DNA of 64,000 nucleotides from Corbicula japonica (GCA_038501625.1 JAZAYU010000220.1:434001-498000), one strand, 5' to 3'; numbered from the stretch's first letter, positions 1 through 11,676 are shown. Numbers and translations are program-made. Notes: generated from the sequence alone by a model not told the origin.

Positions 1-85
1 GTGTAGATCCTGATCAGAAGGCACAGATGTGCACATGTGATAAAACCTGTATAAATGGTGAAATGGGATAAGCCATACCCATAAA
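1..85. mobile_element. TTAA-MITE, right half, cut by window edge
   Basis: Starts within hairpin 2 (GTGTAGATCCTGATCAGAAG...) and ends with the degenerate terminal region. Family description is under 44035-44276. Confidence 0.75.
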
Positions 86-160
86 GTAAACAGTTAAAAT
101 TGTTTTAGTCTTTTTGGTCACCAAATCGAAGTCGTGACAATATTCTCTTCTTCTTGACTT

Positions 161-304
161 ACTCTTCCAGACTTACATGACCACACTTACCATACCTACA
201 CTTCCAGACTTACATGACCACACTTACCACACCTACTCTTCCAGACTTACATGACCACACTTACCACACCTACTCTTCCAGACTTACATGACCACACTTA
301 CCAA
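161..304. repeat. 37-bp minisatellite (4 copies) overlapping the E18 splice donor
   Basis: CTTCCAGACTTAC recurs at 164, 201, 238 and 275, an exact 37-bp period. The minus-strand unit contains GTAAGTGTGGTCATGTAAGT, so each copy carries two good 5' splice-site sequences; the first copy supplies the real donor of E18. Confidence 0.95.
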
Positions 305-405
305 TCTGCGTTTTCTGTAAGCTTCCTCTTCTTCTCTACGTCGCTGAACGCGTTCACTGTGCGGCTGCTGAGTGCGTAACTCATCTGTCGTCAGGTGACG
401 GAACG
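302..405 (-). CDS. SORBS: SORBS exon E18: Arg/Glu-rich coiled-coil segment (last exon in the window)
   Basis: 104 nt, phase 1 in and phase 0 out. Acceptor TGTATTATTTCAG, donor GTAAGTGTGG. It encodes AFRHLTTDELRTQQPHSERV and then QRRREEEEAYRKRRL, a charged helical segment typical of the region before the first SH3 domain in SORBS proteins. The donor is embedded in a 37-bp tandem array that repeats GTAAGTGTGG three more times downstream. The SH3-coding exons must lie beyond position 1. Confidence 0.88.
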
Positions 406-1239
406 CTGAAATAATACATCAATTCTTTGACAAATATATACAAAAGATAAAATATCTACACATTATCTGCTGATAACTTTAATAAAGTCTGAAATGAAGA
501 TAATGAAAGATATCAATTTTATAAGTTGTACATATCTATATGCAAATATTCAAAATATGAATAGTAAACTATGTATCTATATGCAAATATTCAAAATATT
601 TCATATACATGTATCACTAAATTTTAACTGCAATGACAAATAATCACAAACTAATTTAAGTTAATAATTTGCAGAAATACGTTTAAATGTACAAAAATGT
701 TCAATTTAATGTAAAGTTTTAGAAACCCTTTTCTTGGCTCTCTTAAATTGTCAATGAACTTAAGTCTGCAGTGATTATTTCACAACCTAATTTTCAATGA
801 TATGTCTTACAATGCCCCTGAAAAAAGTGTACTTTATTCCAAGCAGGACAGATGCATGCACTGTGTAACTTAAAGCAGAGAAAACAATATAAAGTTCATG
901 CTGGGCCTATTTGGTTTTTTTTATATCTCCTAATAACAATTTTTCTAACAGTGATCAACTTAGGTACCTGGCCAGATCAGGCTCAGGTAGGTCATGCATA
1001 AACTATAGACTTTTTGAGAAAATGGGAATTAACAGAAAATTAAGTGTCAGATCAAACATGATTACATTATACTGGGAAAGTTTGACAGTAGTATACCTAC
1101 ACATCTAATGGCCAACATAACTTGGTCTAATTTATATCAACATGAAGAATGGGTTATTTTTGGCATGCTCTTTCTTGAAGAAGTCAAACTACCTATATTC
1201 ATACCAACAAACTGGACTTATTGGAGATGGGGCTGGACA

Positions 1240-1480
1240 TTAACCCTTTACTCCATGGAATATGTCTGTTATTCCATGGTCAAAAGCTTAGATCCAGATC
1301 AGCTGGCACATCTGTGGCATCTGATCAGAATCTGCACTGTTCACTTTAGATATGTTAGGTTAATTTTGAACAAGAATTGATCGGCATAGATCAAGATCAT
1401 ATGGAACAAATGTGCTGGTTGATCCAGATCTACACTGATCCCACATGAGATAAAACCTGTATATATGGAGTAAAGGGTTG
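1240..1480. mobile_element. TTAA-MITE, diverged full-length
   Basis: TTAACCCTTTACTCCATGG at the left and GGAGTAAAGGGTT at the right, both hairpins present but diverged. Length 241 bp. Confidence 0.85.
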
Positions 1481-1942
1481 TACCTCGAAAACATTATAAA
1501 GAAATTGAAGTGTTTAATTAATATTATTATAATACTCATATAAAGATTGATCCACAAAAAATTGTTTTAGAGCAAGCAACTTGTATGCACTAGTAAAGGG
1601 TACTGGTGTTTTACATGAGAATGTATAGACCATGTATAATCATATATTGTTGAAATCAGTAATGCACTTAGGAGTCCTCAATTGCTCTTTTCTCAACTTT
1701 CATACACTTGCACTGTCCTTAGTTTGAACACACTCTGTCCTCACTTGGATGCATTTAACCGATTCTCAATTTGAATATACTTAAAAGGCCTTAATAGTTC
1801 TGTCGTAAATTTAAATATATACTTAAAGAAATTAGATATAACTAAATGTTAGTGTTAGAAGGTCTATTATTATGTTAGGATAAATTTACATCTCTGTGGA
1901 GCAAGTCAGCAGAGATGGTTTGCTATGAACAGCTGGTTCCAA

Positions 1943-2075
1943 TATCATAACACTGACAATGGGAACCAGTCTCAAATCCTGTAGCTGATTGGTTGAAATC
2001 AAGCCTAGTCTCTAAATTGACCAATCAAAAGTCAAAGTTTCAAGACTGGTCTCCAAGCTCAGTTTTATGATTTTG
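1943..2075. mobile_element. Foldback MITE, old copy
   Basis: GGAACCAGTCTCAAATC and the complementary right arm (CAAGACTGGTCTCCAAGC), with GCTGATTGGTTGAAAT and ACCAATCA in place of the usual paired CCAAT motifs. Diverged. It ends about 60 bp left of microexon E17. Confidence 0.7.
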
Positions 2076-2136
2076 CCCTCTTGGTGTTATATTAGTAGGT
2101 AGGATATAACCGACATGATCTGTTGTCCATACTTAC

Positions 2137-2160
2137 CACCGTTTTCTATCTCGTCATCCA
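2137..2160 (-). CDS. SORBS: SORBS microexon E17 (24 nt)
   Basis: A 24-nt exon between phase-1 introns: acceptor CTTGTTTTAACAG, donor GTAAGT (perfect). It reads VDDEIENG. It is too short for ORF finding but both splice sites are strong and the phase fits E16 and E18. Acidic microexons of this size are typical of tissue-specific splicing in cytoskeletal adaptors. Confidence 0.75.
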
Positions 2161-2444
2161 CTGTTAAAACAAGTTAGGCACACACATTGTTCTCATTGTT
2201 TGTAAATCAGTATATAAACAAGAAGCAAAAAAAAGCACTAAACTTTTAATCAGAGTTAAAAAAAAAAACACAAAAAAACCAGCAATGTTTTAGTATTTTT
2301 ACAAACCAAAATAGGTAAAACCTCAAAATAAAAAATTAAATTTAGTAATATTAAACCCCCAAACAGTAAATCTCTAAATATATTAATAAAAAACCGCTTA
2401 ACCAGAAATGCAAACACACAAAATATCAAATTGCGATTTAATAC

Positions 2445-2735
2445 CTCCATTAGTTCTCACAGGTGGAGGACTTTTTACTCCAAGCTGCTCTGCCGCAGAC
2501 AGTGAGCTCTTCCGACGCCTGGAAGGCTTCGAACTAGGAATCGAAATCCGTAATGGGTTTCGAACAGGAGGATTAGGTACATAGCCAGAAAGAATTGGAC
2601 CACTTGTCCTGTATACAGACAAGCCATTTGTATCAAGCTTTGTGATTGGCTGGGATTTCAGATGGTGAGTTGTATGGGACTTTGTGATTGGTTGGTGATT
2701 AATCTCATCAGGACTCCTCTGGCTTTGTGGGTTGT
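2445..2735 (-). CDS. SORBS: SORBS exon E16 (291 nt, symmetric)
   Basis: 291 nt, phase 1 on both sides. Acceptor TTTGCATGTTGTAG, donor GTATTA. It encodes DNPQSQRSPDEINHQPITKS, a second QPITK repeat, then GLSVYRTSGPILSGYVPNPP and a basic RRRKSSLSAAEQLGVKSPPP. Ser/Pro and basic motifs suggest phosphorylation-regulated linker sequence. The donor is followed by an AT-rich intron with a run of short A tracts. Phase matches E15, or E14 if E15 is skipped, and E17. Confidence 0.87.
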
Positions 2736-2867
2736 CTACAACATGCAAACAAGGAAAAACATAGGAGAGGCAACATTCACAACATAAGGGAAAAAGATCA
2801 TGCAACAGCTAGCTAGGGTTAGAATTACACTGCTAAATTGCTAACCAAGACTAGGATCTGGGAACTC

Positions 2868-3068
2868 AACTCTTTCCTCCATATATAAGCCTTTATCGCT
2901 TGGGCGAACATTATGTAGCTCCAGATCATCTGGCACATCTGTGACATATGATCAGAATCTGCACTGTTTGCTTTTTGTTCTATTAGCTTATGTCTGACCG
3001 AAAAGCGAATAGTTCACTGGTCGCACATGCATAAAAAGGCGTTTAAATATCGAGAAAAGGGTTATATA
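2868..3068. mobile_element. TTAA-MITE with partial loss of hairpin 2
   Basis: CAACTCTTTCCTCCATATAT start, one complete hairpin, then a spacer and the terminal part CTGGTCGCACATGCAT...GAAAAGGGTTA; much of hairpin 2 is deleted. Confidence 0.8.
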
Positions 3069-4382
3069 GGGAACTTCATGTGAAAAGGTGTCTTCAAACG
3101 CTTCACATCAATTTTAGAAAAGACATCACTATTAAAAGTTGAGCAGACAACATTGCTTGATATTTATTTTACAGTACTATTAACATTATGTACAATATTA
3201 TGTAGTCAAAGTTTGCAGTAAAATAACCTATTAGTTATGAGAAATAAAAGGTAATTGTAAGTTCTTTCCAAATATAGTAACAAATAAATTGTCAAGCAAT
3301 ATCAAAAACACCTTTTCCTGTGACGCGCCCCAATAGTCCAACATTTGACTAATTGATCACACAGACCTCACCTACGGAGGATCTAAATGACGTCAGTCAA
3401 AAACAGGAAATGAGCTGCATCATGGGAAAACGTGTCTTCCGTGACATTTTTGACATTTTTACTTGAAAGGTCTACTATTTCCATTCATAAATTATTGCTA
3501 ATTTTGTTAAAAGCTTTGACTGCATTACACATATTATTTCAGCTATGTCGTCTGCTCATCTTTACAACATCATATTATGGAATGACGTCAACTTCCAAAG
3601 ACACAGTTTCGCCATGTCGCAGCTCGATCTATTTCACTTCACTGAAAACATTTATTATATGAAGTCATTCCTATTTACTGTTTTATAACCTAGGTTCTTC
3701 TGAAGCTAGTATTAATTAATTTTTTTATTTATATTTGAATTTCTGTAACAGCGAGTGATGAGGGGTGTATCATGAGGGATGAGGATGATATAACATGCAA
3801 CAAAGGTATATAAACTGCACCACCATTGGGAAACAACTGCATACCTGTGAACATTCTCATTGAAAATTGTAAAAAATGACAAGTTTTTTTGAAAGCATTG
3901 AAGAAATGTATTTCAACACTGAAAAGAATAATTAATATTGACAAAACATGTCCAAAAACAAGTTAATTCTCAAAAAGTTGAAAAAGAAAATTAAAAAAAG
4001 AATCTTGGCCAACTTTGGATTCAAAAAGCATGTGTGATACAGTTTAATTTAATTTCGCGGGGATCAGTTTTCGTGCAGAAGCCACTTATGACATTTTCAT
4101 ACAGGCATAAATTGTGAAGTTGTATTATTTTCATAACTTTAGCTATCATATTATCGAGTTTTACTAAGCTTGATTTTGTGAATTTTCCTTTTTGTGAAAA
4201 TCCACAAAAAATTAAAATCAAATGAAATAAAATGATACCACAGCGATTGGCAAGGTTATAAAAGTTCAGGGGTATGCAACTGCATGCATTAGCTAAAACA
4301 AAACATCAAATTGAGGGATGCATGCAAAACTGTCATAACTACATTGCAGTATAAAACAAGTTACCACAGTCTTGCATGCAAC
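3068..4382. other. Intron sequence without recognised gene
   Basis: AT-rich intron between E16 and E15. Apart from two CRE octamers I see no coding or repeat structure. The stretch 4383-4447 would extend the E15 frame to a stop if the E15 donor were not used, and AATAAA occurs on the minus strand near 3722-3730, so an intron-retained 3' end is conceivable but unsupported. Confidence 0.5.
3388..3590. promoter_or_regulatory. Pair of CRE-type TGACGTCA palindromes in intron
   Basis: Perfect TGACGTCA octamers occur at 3388-3395 and 3583-3590 in the intron between E15 and E16. TGACGTCA is the full cAMP-response element bound by CREB/ATF factors. Two perfect sites within 200 bp in an AT-rich intron may mark an intronic enhancer; this is inference only. 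Confidence 0.3.
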
Positions 4383-4447
4383 CTAAAAAATTGCAAAATA
4401 ACAAAACAACGTTGAGGATGGGACATCCAGTTTGCTTAAAATCTTAC

Positions 4448-7400
4448 CAGGAGGCTTATCAGACTGATGCTCTGTTTTCATGGTCTTCATGTCTATGTCT
4501 GCCCGCATTCTTGGAATAGTGGTATATCCATAGCCAGTTCTATTTCCAGAATTTCTCGGCAATGTTAGATATTTTACATACACTGAATTCCCATCCCTTA
4601 ATGTTGAATCACTATTCCGTACATTTACATTACTATTATCCTTATTCCCCTGTGAATTGTGATTGTAATTCTGTGCATTTGACCTTGTTTCCATTACTGG
4701 AACCCATCTGTTTGGAGTTGTGGTAGTATCCGACCCAACAAATGGTTCAGTGTTTGGAACGGGAACAACATTATTCACCATGTTCTTGGGAGATTTTGAT
4801 TCTTTGCTGACAGCCCATTCATTTCCAATTGCTTCAAGGTAGTCCATAGTCATTTTAGTGACAATTGATGGGGTTTTTGGTCTATCTTTTGGAACAAACC
4901 TTCTGTACAGTTCATCCGAGTTTACCATATCTATTACAATCTCTTCAGTTGGAATTGTATCTTTGTTGTCCAATTTTTTAAATACTGGATGTTCACTACT
5001 TGAAATTTCTTGACCAATATGTTTATTTTTATCTAAAATATTGCCAGGATCATTGTGTTTATGTTCACCAACAGGGTTTGTTCTTGGTACATAGGCTGGT
5101 GGCTTCAAAGCTGGCTTATGAGACAAGTCTGGTTCCGATTTAGCTCTAGAGAATTTATCAAATGTATCATTCATGTCAATGCTATTGGACAGGTTATGTT
5201 GCTCTTCATTATCATCATCACTATCCTTAATGATGAATGTGTCAGTGCTGCTCACACTATTTCTCCTTCGCTCATGTACCATTTCGAAGTCTCTGTTTGT
5301 TTGTCTGCCAGTACTTGTGGGAGATTTGAATATCTGTCCGACAACCGGTTCATGAAGAATCAGTTCCTGCTTTGCTTTCTGGACATACATCTGACTATGA
5401 TCTGCCTGCTTAGCGTGCTGCAGCTTTTCAACTGAATGGCTTCTTGGGAAGAAATTACTTTTGCAGAACTCATTGTCTTTGGCTAAAGTTCTAAGGTCTC
5501 TTACTTTGAATCTTGGTAAAGTCTGAGACTTTACAGTAACTTCATCTGTTCCAGGACTTCTCAACCTATTTGAAGCTGAATAGTCTGGGACTTCTTCAGT
5601 TCCAGGACTTCTTCTCAATGATGATGCTGGAGAGTCATTGTCCTCTGCTGTACGAGGGCTTCTCCTCAACTCTGCTGAAGGTGGAAAGTCAGGGACTTCT
5701 GCTCTTCCATAATTTCTTCTCAATGCAGTTGAAGCTGGAATGTCTGGCTGAACATTCTCTTCATCATTCTTTTGATTTATAAAGACTGGCTTGGCTGTAA
5801 CAACAAATGCTGGTTTAAAACTGTGAAGTGTCTCTTCACTTCTGCTTTTCTGTCGTTCATGATAAACCAGTCCAGCAGATTCTGAGACAGGCTGGTTTTT
5901 CAAAAGATCTGGAATACTTTTACTTTTTGACAGCTTATCTGATTTCATGGATGACACTTTTGGGTTTGGACCACTGGTTATACCATTGTTTGTGTTTTCA
6001 GATTTATTTTCTATTTTGGAGACTATATTTCTGACACTGGTTAATGGGGATTTGTCCACTCTAGGCCTGACCTCAAATTCATGCCTTGCAGGTTGAAAAT
6101 CTGCAGGGTTTAAATTAGCTTCAGGAGAAGACCATGTCTTCATTGTTGCTGATGGTCTGTCTAGCTGGGTGTAATCAGCTGCGGAAGTTGCACTTTGTGA
6201 TACTGGTGTCAGGTTTATCTTTGAATCAGAATTGCTACCATAGTGTAACACTGGGGATATTTCTGATTGCCTTTGGTAAGTCATATCATAATCCAATTTA
6301 GCTACATTGCCTGACTCTGTGTTTGGAAATTCCTGATTTCTGTTCGACATTGGTAAAGAGTGGTCTTCAAAAAAGACATGTCTAGGTGGGGGTAAAGGTT
6401 TGTATACATTTCTCTCTACAGGTGTTACCATGTAATTACCGTCGGCATCTTTTTGTATATTAAAATTATCCATAGAGCGACCTCTAGAAAGTCTTCTGAC
6501 TGGCCCATCTAAATTTGCAGTGGCTTTGAACTGGGGATTCTCCAAGGAGTTATAAATATGCATGTTAGATTGCATGGGACGTGCTACAGCCTCAGTAGTT
6601 GTCATCCTGCTGGCAAAGTCATGGGGTCCTGACATTATTTTGGGATACAATGTTGGCTTCTGGGTAACTTGTCTCGGAACTGGGGTAACTTCTGCTACAG
6701 TAGGCTTAGGCTTCTTTTCTGCCCAATCTAGACTTGGTTGCCTCACAAATAAAGCACCCTTTGAAGAATCTGACCTCTTGTGTCCTTTATTTTCCGGCAC
6801 AGATATATCTTGTAGGTGCTTGGTATAGGGTGCAGATAGTGACCTTATATGTAGGTTATCAGCTTCAGATTCCTCTCCATCTTTGTTCTTTTTCTTCTTA
6901 GCTTCCACAATTATTTCAAAGTCATCTAACTTCTCTGGAATATTGGTACCATACAATGGTCTAGGTATTCTTTTATGGTTTTTCTCTTCTTTCTCATTTT
7001 TATCTGTGGGCTTGGACTTACGCTGTACTGGCTTAGGTTTCTGTTTTTCAGCTCTTACAGCTCTACTAAAGAAAGTGTTTTGCAAAAGACTTTCTCCTTC
7101 TCTTTTATCAGCTTCATCCAAACTCTCATAGAACTTCTTCAAATCATTTAATGATTTCCCTTTCTTTTTCAGTCCCCTATCTTTCCCAGGTTTCCACTGA
7201 TAAGCTGCCAGTTTTTGAAGGTCGTAGAAGAACTCTTCACTTTTGTTAGCATCATTCAACTCCTGATACAACCACTGAAGCTCTTCCCGACTTTGCACAT
7301 CAAACTTTGACAAACGATCCGAATTCAAACTTAGGTCATCTTGTGTTTCACCAAAAGGTGTTCCATGTAGCTGACATTTCTCCTCAATATCTGTGATCCT

Positions 7401-8851
7401 TTCCAAAACTGCAAAATGCTTCTGAAGTCTTAGAAATTTGTCAGATTTTCCACTAGAATGCAACAAACCTGCAGTGTAGGACTGGTAAGTTGAATGATCC
7501 ACCCTGTCCCTTAACTTTTCACTACTTGCTGAACTTCTACTGGACATGGTTTGTTTTGGCAAAAAATCATAGGAGAGTTTTGTATTATCTACCAATGCAG
7601 GTGTTTTAGTGTCACTAGTCTCTTCATGGGTATCTGACCACTGATCCAGTGATTGGGCACTTGACCTTGGAGTGTCCTTGACACTGTATTCCTCATCAGC
7701 ATCGTAATCTACAGGTGTGGGAGAAGCACTTGGTAGCAAAGAACTCTGTTTTAGCATCTCAGTAATCCTTCCTCTTTCTTTAGCAGCCATTTTTTCTTTA
7801 TATTCACTGATTTTCTGTCTATAGTAAACCCCTCCTTCTTCCTCACTATCTCTCCCTACATCACCACTAGGTACACCAAACCATGTCTCCATGCTCTTCT
7901 CAACTGCCAGTTTGCCTCTACTGTTGATCCATTCTCTCTGCCCATCCCCGGTGAGGTCATACTCGTCCCCAGAGTTTTCACTCTCACTGCCTTCATCTTC
8001 AACATTTACAGTTTCACTACTTTCCTCACTACTGCTGTCATCATTTTCAGGTCTTTCAGTTGTTAAAAACCCATCATTCATCTTTAAATTGTCATCGGTG
8101 CTGTTATTTATTAAACCAGCACCACTCTCATTTTCGGAGTCAGTTTCAACCTTTTCCTTTAACAACTTTTTCTCATCTTTAAAATTGTCAGTTTTCAATA
8201 ATTCACCATCAAAATCCATAGATTCTCTCGAAATATCCATATTTAATGACACATCCAATGTATCTTTATTGCAGTTATCGCAATTGTTACCAGTGATAAC
8301 ATCCTTATGATGTGATTTTAATCGTTCTAGTGACTTTGACCTTTGATGGTCTATCTCTAGCCACACATTTTTATCAATCCCTGTGTGGTATTCTGGTTTA
8401 ACCTCAGACCTCTCTCGAATAGGTCCGTATTTCGCTCGAACTTCTGCTTCAGCAAATGCATCACTAAGAACACTGGCTGATTCTGGAGATAATCTTTCTT
8501 CCTCAATTAAACGACAATAGTGCCTCTCAACTCTGTGTCTATATTCCTCCCTACGTTTTTGCTCCTCTTTATCAAAAAATTCAAATTGAATGCTGGCAGC
8601 ACTCGATACACTGCGGGAATGTGAAGCTGACCCAGACTCTGTCATGACATTTTCACTGTCCTGGGAACCAGTATGCATTGGAAAAGAATGAGGTCTTGTA
8701 CCAAGCTTAATGTCATTCAACATCGGATTCCCCTGGGAACCAGTTTGCATTGTCAATGTCCTTGACATGGTTCCTGGCTCAGTGACATTGCCAGGAGTGC
8801 CTTGTGGGACAAAATTGATAGCATCTGACTGTGACATGATTCCTGGAGTAT
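4448..8851 (-). CDS. SORBS: SORBS exon E15: giant 4404-nt cassette exon
   Basis: One uninterrupted exon of 1467 codons plus split codons, phase 1 on both sides. The donor is GTAAGA at 4442-4447. The acceptor is chosen as GAG|ATACTCC because an in-frame TGA lies just upstream; it gives NTPGI before an internal Met at 8837. The protein is polar and largely disordered. Residues counted from that Met: a charged helix at about 83-113 (EEQKRREEYRHRVERHYCRL), an acidic Ser/Glu cluster at about 236-293, KPLPPPRHVFFED at about 812-825, KSKSIPDLLK at about 971, degenerate RRSPGTEEVPDY repeats at about 1050-1101 and RAKSEPDLSHKP at about 1231. KSKSIPDLL resembles QKSKSMPNLG in the large tissue-specific exon of vertebrate SORBS2. 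Read-through past the donor reaches a stop at 4383. An alternative start at the 8837 Met cannot be excluded. Confidence 0.9.
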
Positions 8852-9330
8852 CTCAAACTCTAATTAATCTGATAGATGCATAAAAACAACAGGTTTAATG
8901 TCCCTGCTCTGGGCTTAATCTCTCCACTTGAAAACTTCAACTCCACTGATTATATAGATAACTGCCAAGTCTGAGCTGTCTACATGTACAATTTCACAGT
9001 AACTGTTCTTCAATCTAGCCAAGCTTGTTTTTTCAGTTTATTTATTGATAACAACTGTGTGTGAGTCTATTTCTAAATGTCATATTGAGTCACTTTCAAC
9101 TGGTAAAGGGAAAAATAAAAAGTCAACCTACAGTTTTCCATGCAGACTGTAAAATAAAAAGAAATATGTTAATTAAATTCTGATCTTTCATGCATGGGAT
9201 TTTTCTAGACTGTAGATTCCGAGATATAATTCTTTTTAATATGAAAGCAGTTTAAAAATTTCTTCTAGCAGAGATTATCAATGCATTACATAATTATTTT
9301 GCAAAATTCACAAGCAAGATAATGGCTGAA

Positions 9331-9470
9331 GATTATAAAACTCAGATCTGAACCAGTCTCAAATCTCAAGGATCTGATTGGCTGAAATGGCGACAAGTGG
9401 CCATTTCAGCCAATCAGATCCTTGAGATTTGAGACTGGCTTCCATTCTTCGTTTTTTAACCTTGGGACAA
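9331..9470. mobile_element. Foldback MITE
   Basis: Arms AACCAGTCTCAAATCTCAAG / CTTGAGATTTGAGACTGGCT around GGCGACAAGTGGCCATTTCAG. Paired GATTGGCTG/CAGCCAATC present. Confidence 0.9.
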
Positions 9471-9487
9471 TGGTGCAGTTTACATAC

Positions 9488-9535
9488 AGAGATGCATGCC
9501 AGATGAATATGGGTTTTCAAATGCTTTTATGCTCC
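9488..9535 (-). CDS. SORBS: Candidate SORBS cassette exon (48 nt)
   Basis: Possible extra exon between E14 and E15. Acceptor GCACTTCATTTTACAG, donor GTATGT. The 48 nt are open in phase 1 and end in phase 1, giving SIKAFENPYSSGMHL with Arg and Tyr at the junctions, whether joined to E15 or E16. It lies between two foldback elements (9331-9470 and 9581-9710). No motif is recognised; support is splice sites and phase only. Confidence 0.42.
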
Positions 9536-9580
9536 CTGTAAAATGAAGTGCTAAAACCAATCCTTTTTTCCAGTGCTTAT

Positions 9581-9710
9581 TATCATAAAGTTAAATTTGA
9601 AAACCAGTCTCAAATCTCTAGCTTGTGATTGGCCTGTCTTAAGTTCAGTTTGAGCCAATCAGATCTGTGAGATTGCAGACTAGCCTCCATTCTTAGTTTT
9701 CAGTTCATAG
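9581..9710. mobile_element. Foldback MITE, diverged
   Basis: AACCAGTCTCAAATCTCTAG...GAGCCAATCAGATCTGTGAG...AGACTAGCC. It lies 46 bp upstream (gene sense) of the candidate 48-nt exon. Confidence 0.75.
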
Positions 9711-10551
9711 TATGATGCATATTTGATGTTAATTTTAATTTACAAGGTCCTTCACAATGAACCTGTGACCTTGGAAATTTAATGCACTGTTAATCATTTA
9801 AGGGGACATCTCTCTGTGGTGATTGGTGAACACAAAGGTGACCTTGACCTTCATTTATCCATCAGATTTGGTCTAAATGGTAAATAATGTGTTAAGTTTG
9901 ATAATGATAGGCAAGTTCTGCACATAGTAGTTACATCCCTTTACAACAACGGTAACCACTGCAATCACTGATAATCATGTACGATGACAAGTATCATGTG
10001 ACATATTTATAAATTGATGTTTTTATTATCTTTTGGAACATTAAAAACTTTTATGTTTCTTTAAAATTTTTACAGTAAAAGTGGACAATATATCTCAGTT
10101 AAAGTGGAATATTAAACTCAGTCAAAGGTGTAAAAGTAAAATTGAAATATAAAACGTGAATATGAATGATCACTAGAAAATTTTCAATGTGAAAATAAAA
10201 TTCTGATAAAACTGACTGCGACTGCAATCGTAACTGATACTTTAATGGGAAGTAACTGCTACTTGTAGTTTGGTACAAAAACAACATCTGTTTCATCTTA
10301 AAGTCTTGAAAGCAGGACAAAGAGTAAACTATTATTTCAGAGAGCATAAAAAGTGGTCATAAATGCAACAGGTTGAATAAGTGAATTGTTTTGCATGCTT
10401 TTTATAAACATTCTCATGCACAGCTTCATTCAAAGACAGAAACCAGACTAAACATTTACTACCTCCAAATAGCACATATCTGGCACTTGTTATGTTTTCA
10501 GTGAAGTAACTGGGTTGGGATTTTTTGTGCAAGTGAAAGCAGCACATTCAT
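9711..10551. other. Intron sequence, no gene seen
   Basis: AT-rich. Contains AAGGTGACCTTGACCTTC near 9834-9851 (nuclear-receptor half-site-like, also found elsewhere in the window). Nothing else recognised. Confidence 0.5.
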
Positions 10552-10871
10552 CTTATCGGAGGTTTGTTTGTTTGTTTGTTTGGGGTTTAACGCCTGGTTT
10601 CAACATCTTTCTGGTTATATCCCGGCGGTCAGTCCACCTAACCGGTGTTCCTGGGTCTCTAACCAGTACTAACCAATTTCTCCGCAAGCGACTGACTGCT
10701 TCCTCACTTGAATCAGAGGTGAGGGACAAATGACTCTCAGACGCAATGTCCGAGTTCAATTGTCACGGAGAAATTTTTCCCGCCTCGGCTGGGGATCGAA
10801 CTCACGACCCCTGGATTGACAGTCCGATGCTCTATCCACTGAGCTAGCCGGGCGGGCCCTTATCGGAGGTT
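10552..10871 (-). mobile_element. tRNA-derived SINE with 13-bp target-site duplication
   Basis: On the minus strand the 294-bp body (10565-10858) begins with a tRNA-like head: box A TAGCTCAGTGGATAGAGC and box B GAGTTCGATCCCC, with CTGTCAA in the anticodon-loop position. It continues into an unrelated body and ends in AAACAAACAAACAAACC. The flanks carry a perfect CTTATCGGAGGTT duplication (10552-10564 and 10859-10871). Perfect duplication and intact boxes indicate a recent insertion, by LINE-type retrotransposition. It lies in the intron between E14 and E15, same strand as the gene. It is not a functional tRNA gene: the acceptor stem runs into SINE body. Confidence 0.95.
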
Positions 10872-10966
10872 CATAGTTCGTAGAAAGTGTGCAAACATTT
10901 CAAAAATGCTAAAAAAATATTTGGACTTTCGTTTCTTTGTATGATTAAAATATTTCAGATACACTA

Positions 10967-11207
10967 TTAACCCTTTTACCCAATTGATAAGCCTTTATTA
11001 TATAGGCAAACAGTGAGATCCAGGTTGGCCAGCACATCCATGCCATCTAATCATGATCTACATTGTCTACTTTTCGATTCAATTAGATATTTCTGACTCA
11101 ATAATGACCAGTGTAGATCCTGATCAGATGGCAGGGATGTGCTAGCTTACCTAGATCCACACTGTTAGCCTATGTGATAAAGGCATATCTATGAAGTGAA
11201 TGGTTAA
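10967..11207. mobile_element. TTAA-MITE, full-length, moderately diverged
   Basis: TTAACCCTTTTACCC at the left, GAATGGTTAA at the right, two hairpins between; 241 bp. Confidence 0.85.
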
Positions 11208-11676
11208 CTTTATGCCACATAACACAAAAAGATAGATTTCAATGATTCCCATTAAAATGAATTTTGGGTTATTACTAATTAAATAGGACATCTTTGTCTG
11301 TGCTGCTTTTACTGAAATTTGAGAATCAGGAAAGCTCTGATACTTTTTTCCTATAGTTACATTTAGCATACTTTTAACAAACAAAACATGCCCATTACAA
11401 ACAGAATATAATTAGTTACTTTCGATATATGACTTTGTCAGTTATATGTTCCACTATGAATAATTACTAGTATGTCTTATTATTGAGTTACATGAATATA
11501 CTTTACTTAGTAAGATACATAAGCATCTTTTTTCTTGTATATATAAGTAACAAACTGAGGTTACGTGAGTAACAAGGACGTGAAAATTCGTAAAAAAACT
11601 TATTACAAGAAAACATCAAAGTGGGTGGGGTAAAACAGAACTTTGGTTATTATTTTACACTATCTCGACAACTTAC

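Noticed and set aside
7891..8310. Plus-strand open frames opposite the giant exon (for example 139 codons)
   Set aside because: Antisense shadow of the strongly biased E15 coding sequence.
10786..10858. tRNA gene
   Set aside because: Boxes A and B are present but belong to a SINE head with target duplication and CAAA tail; the 3' acceptor arm continues into SINE body.
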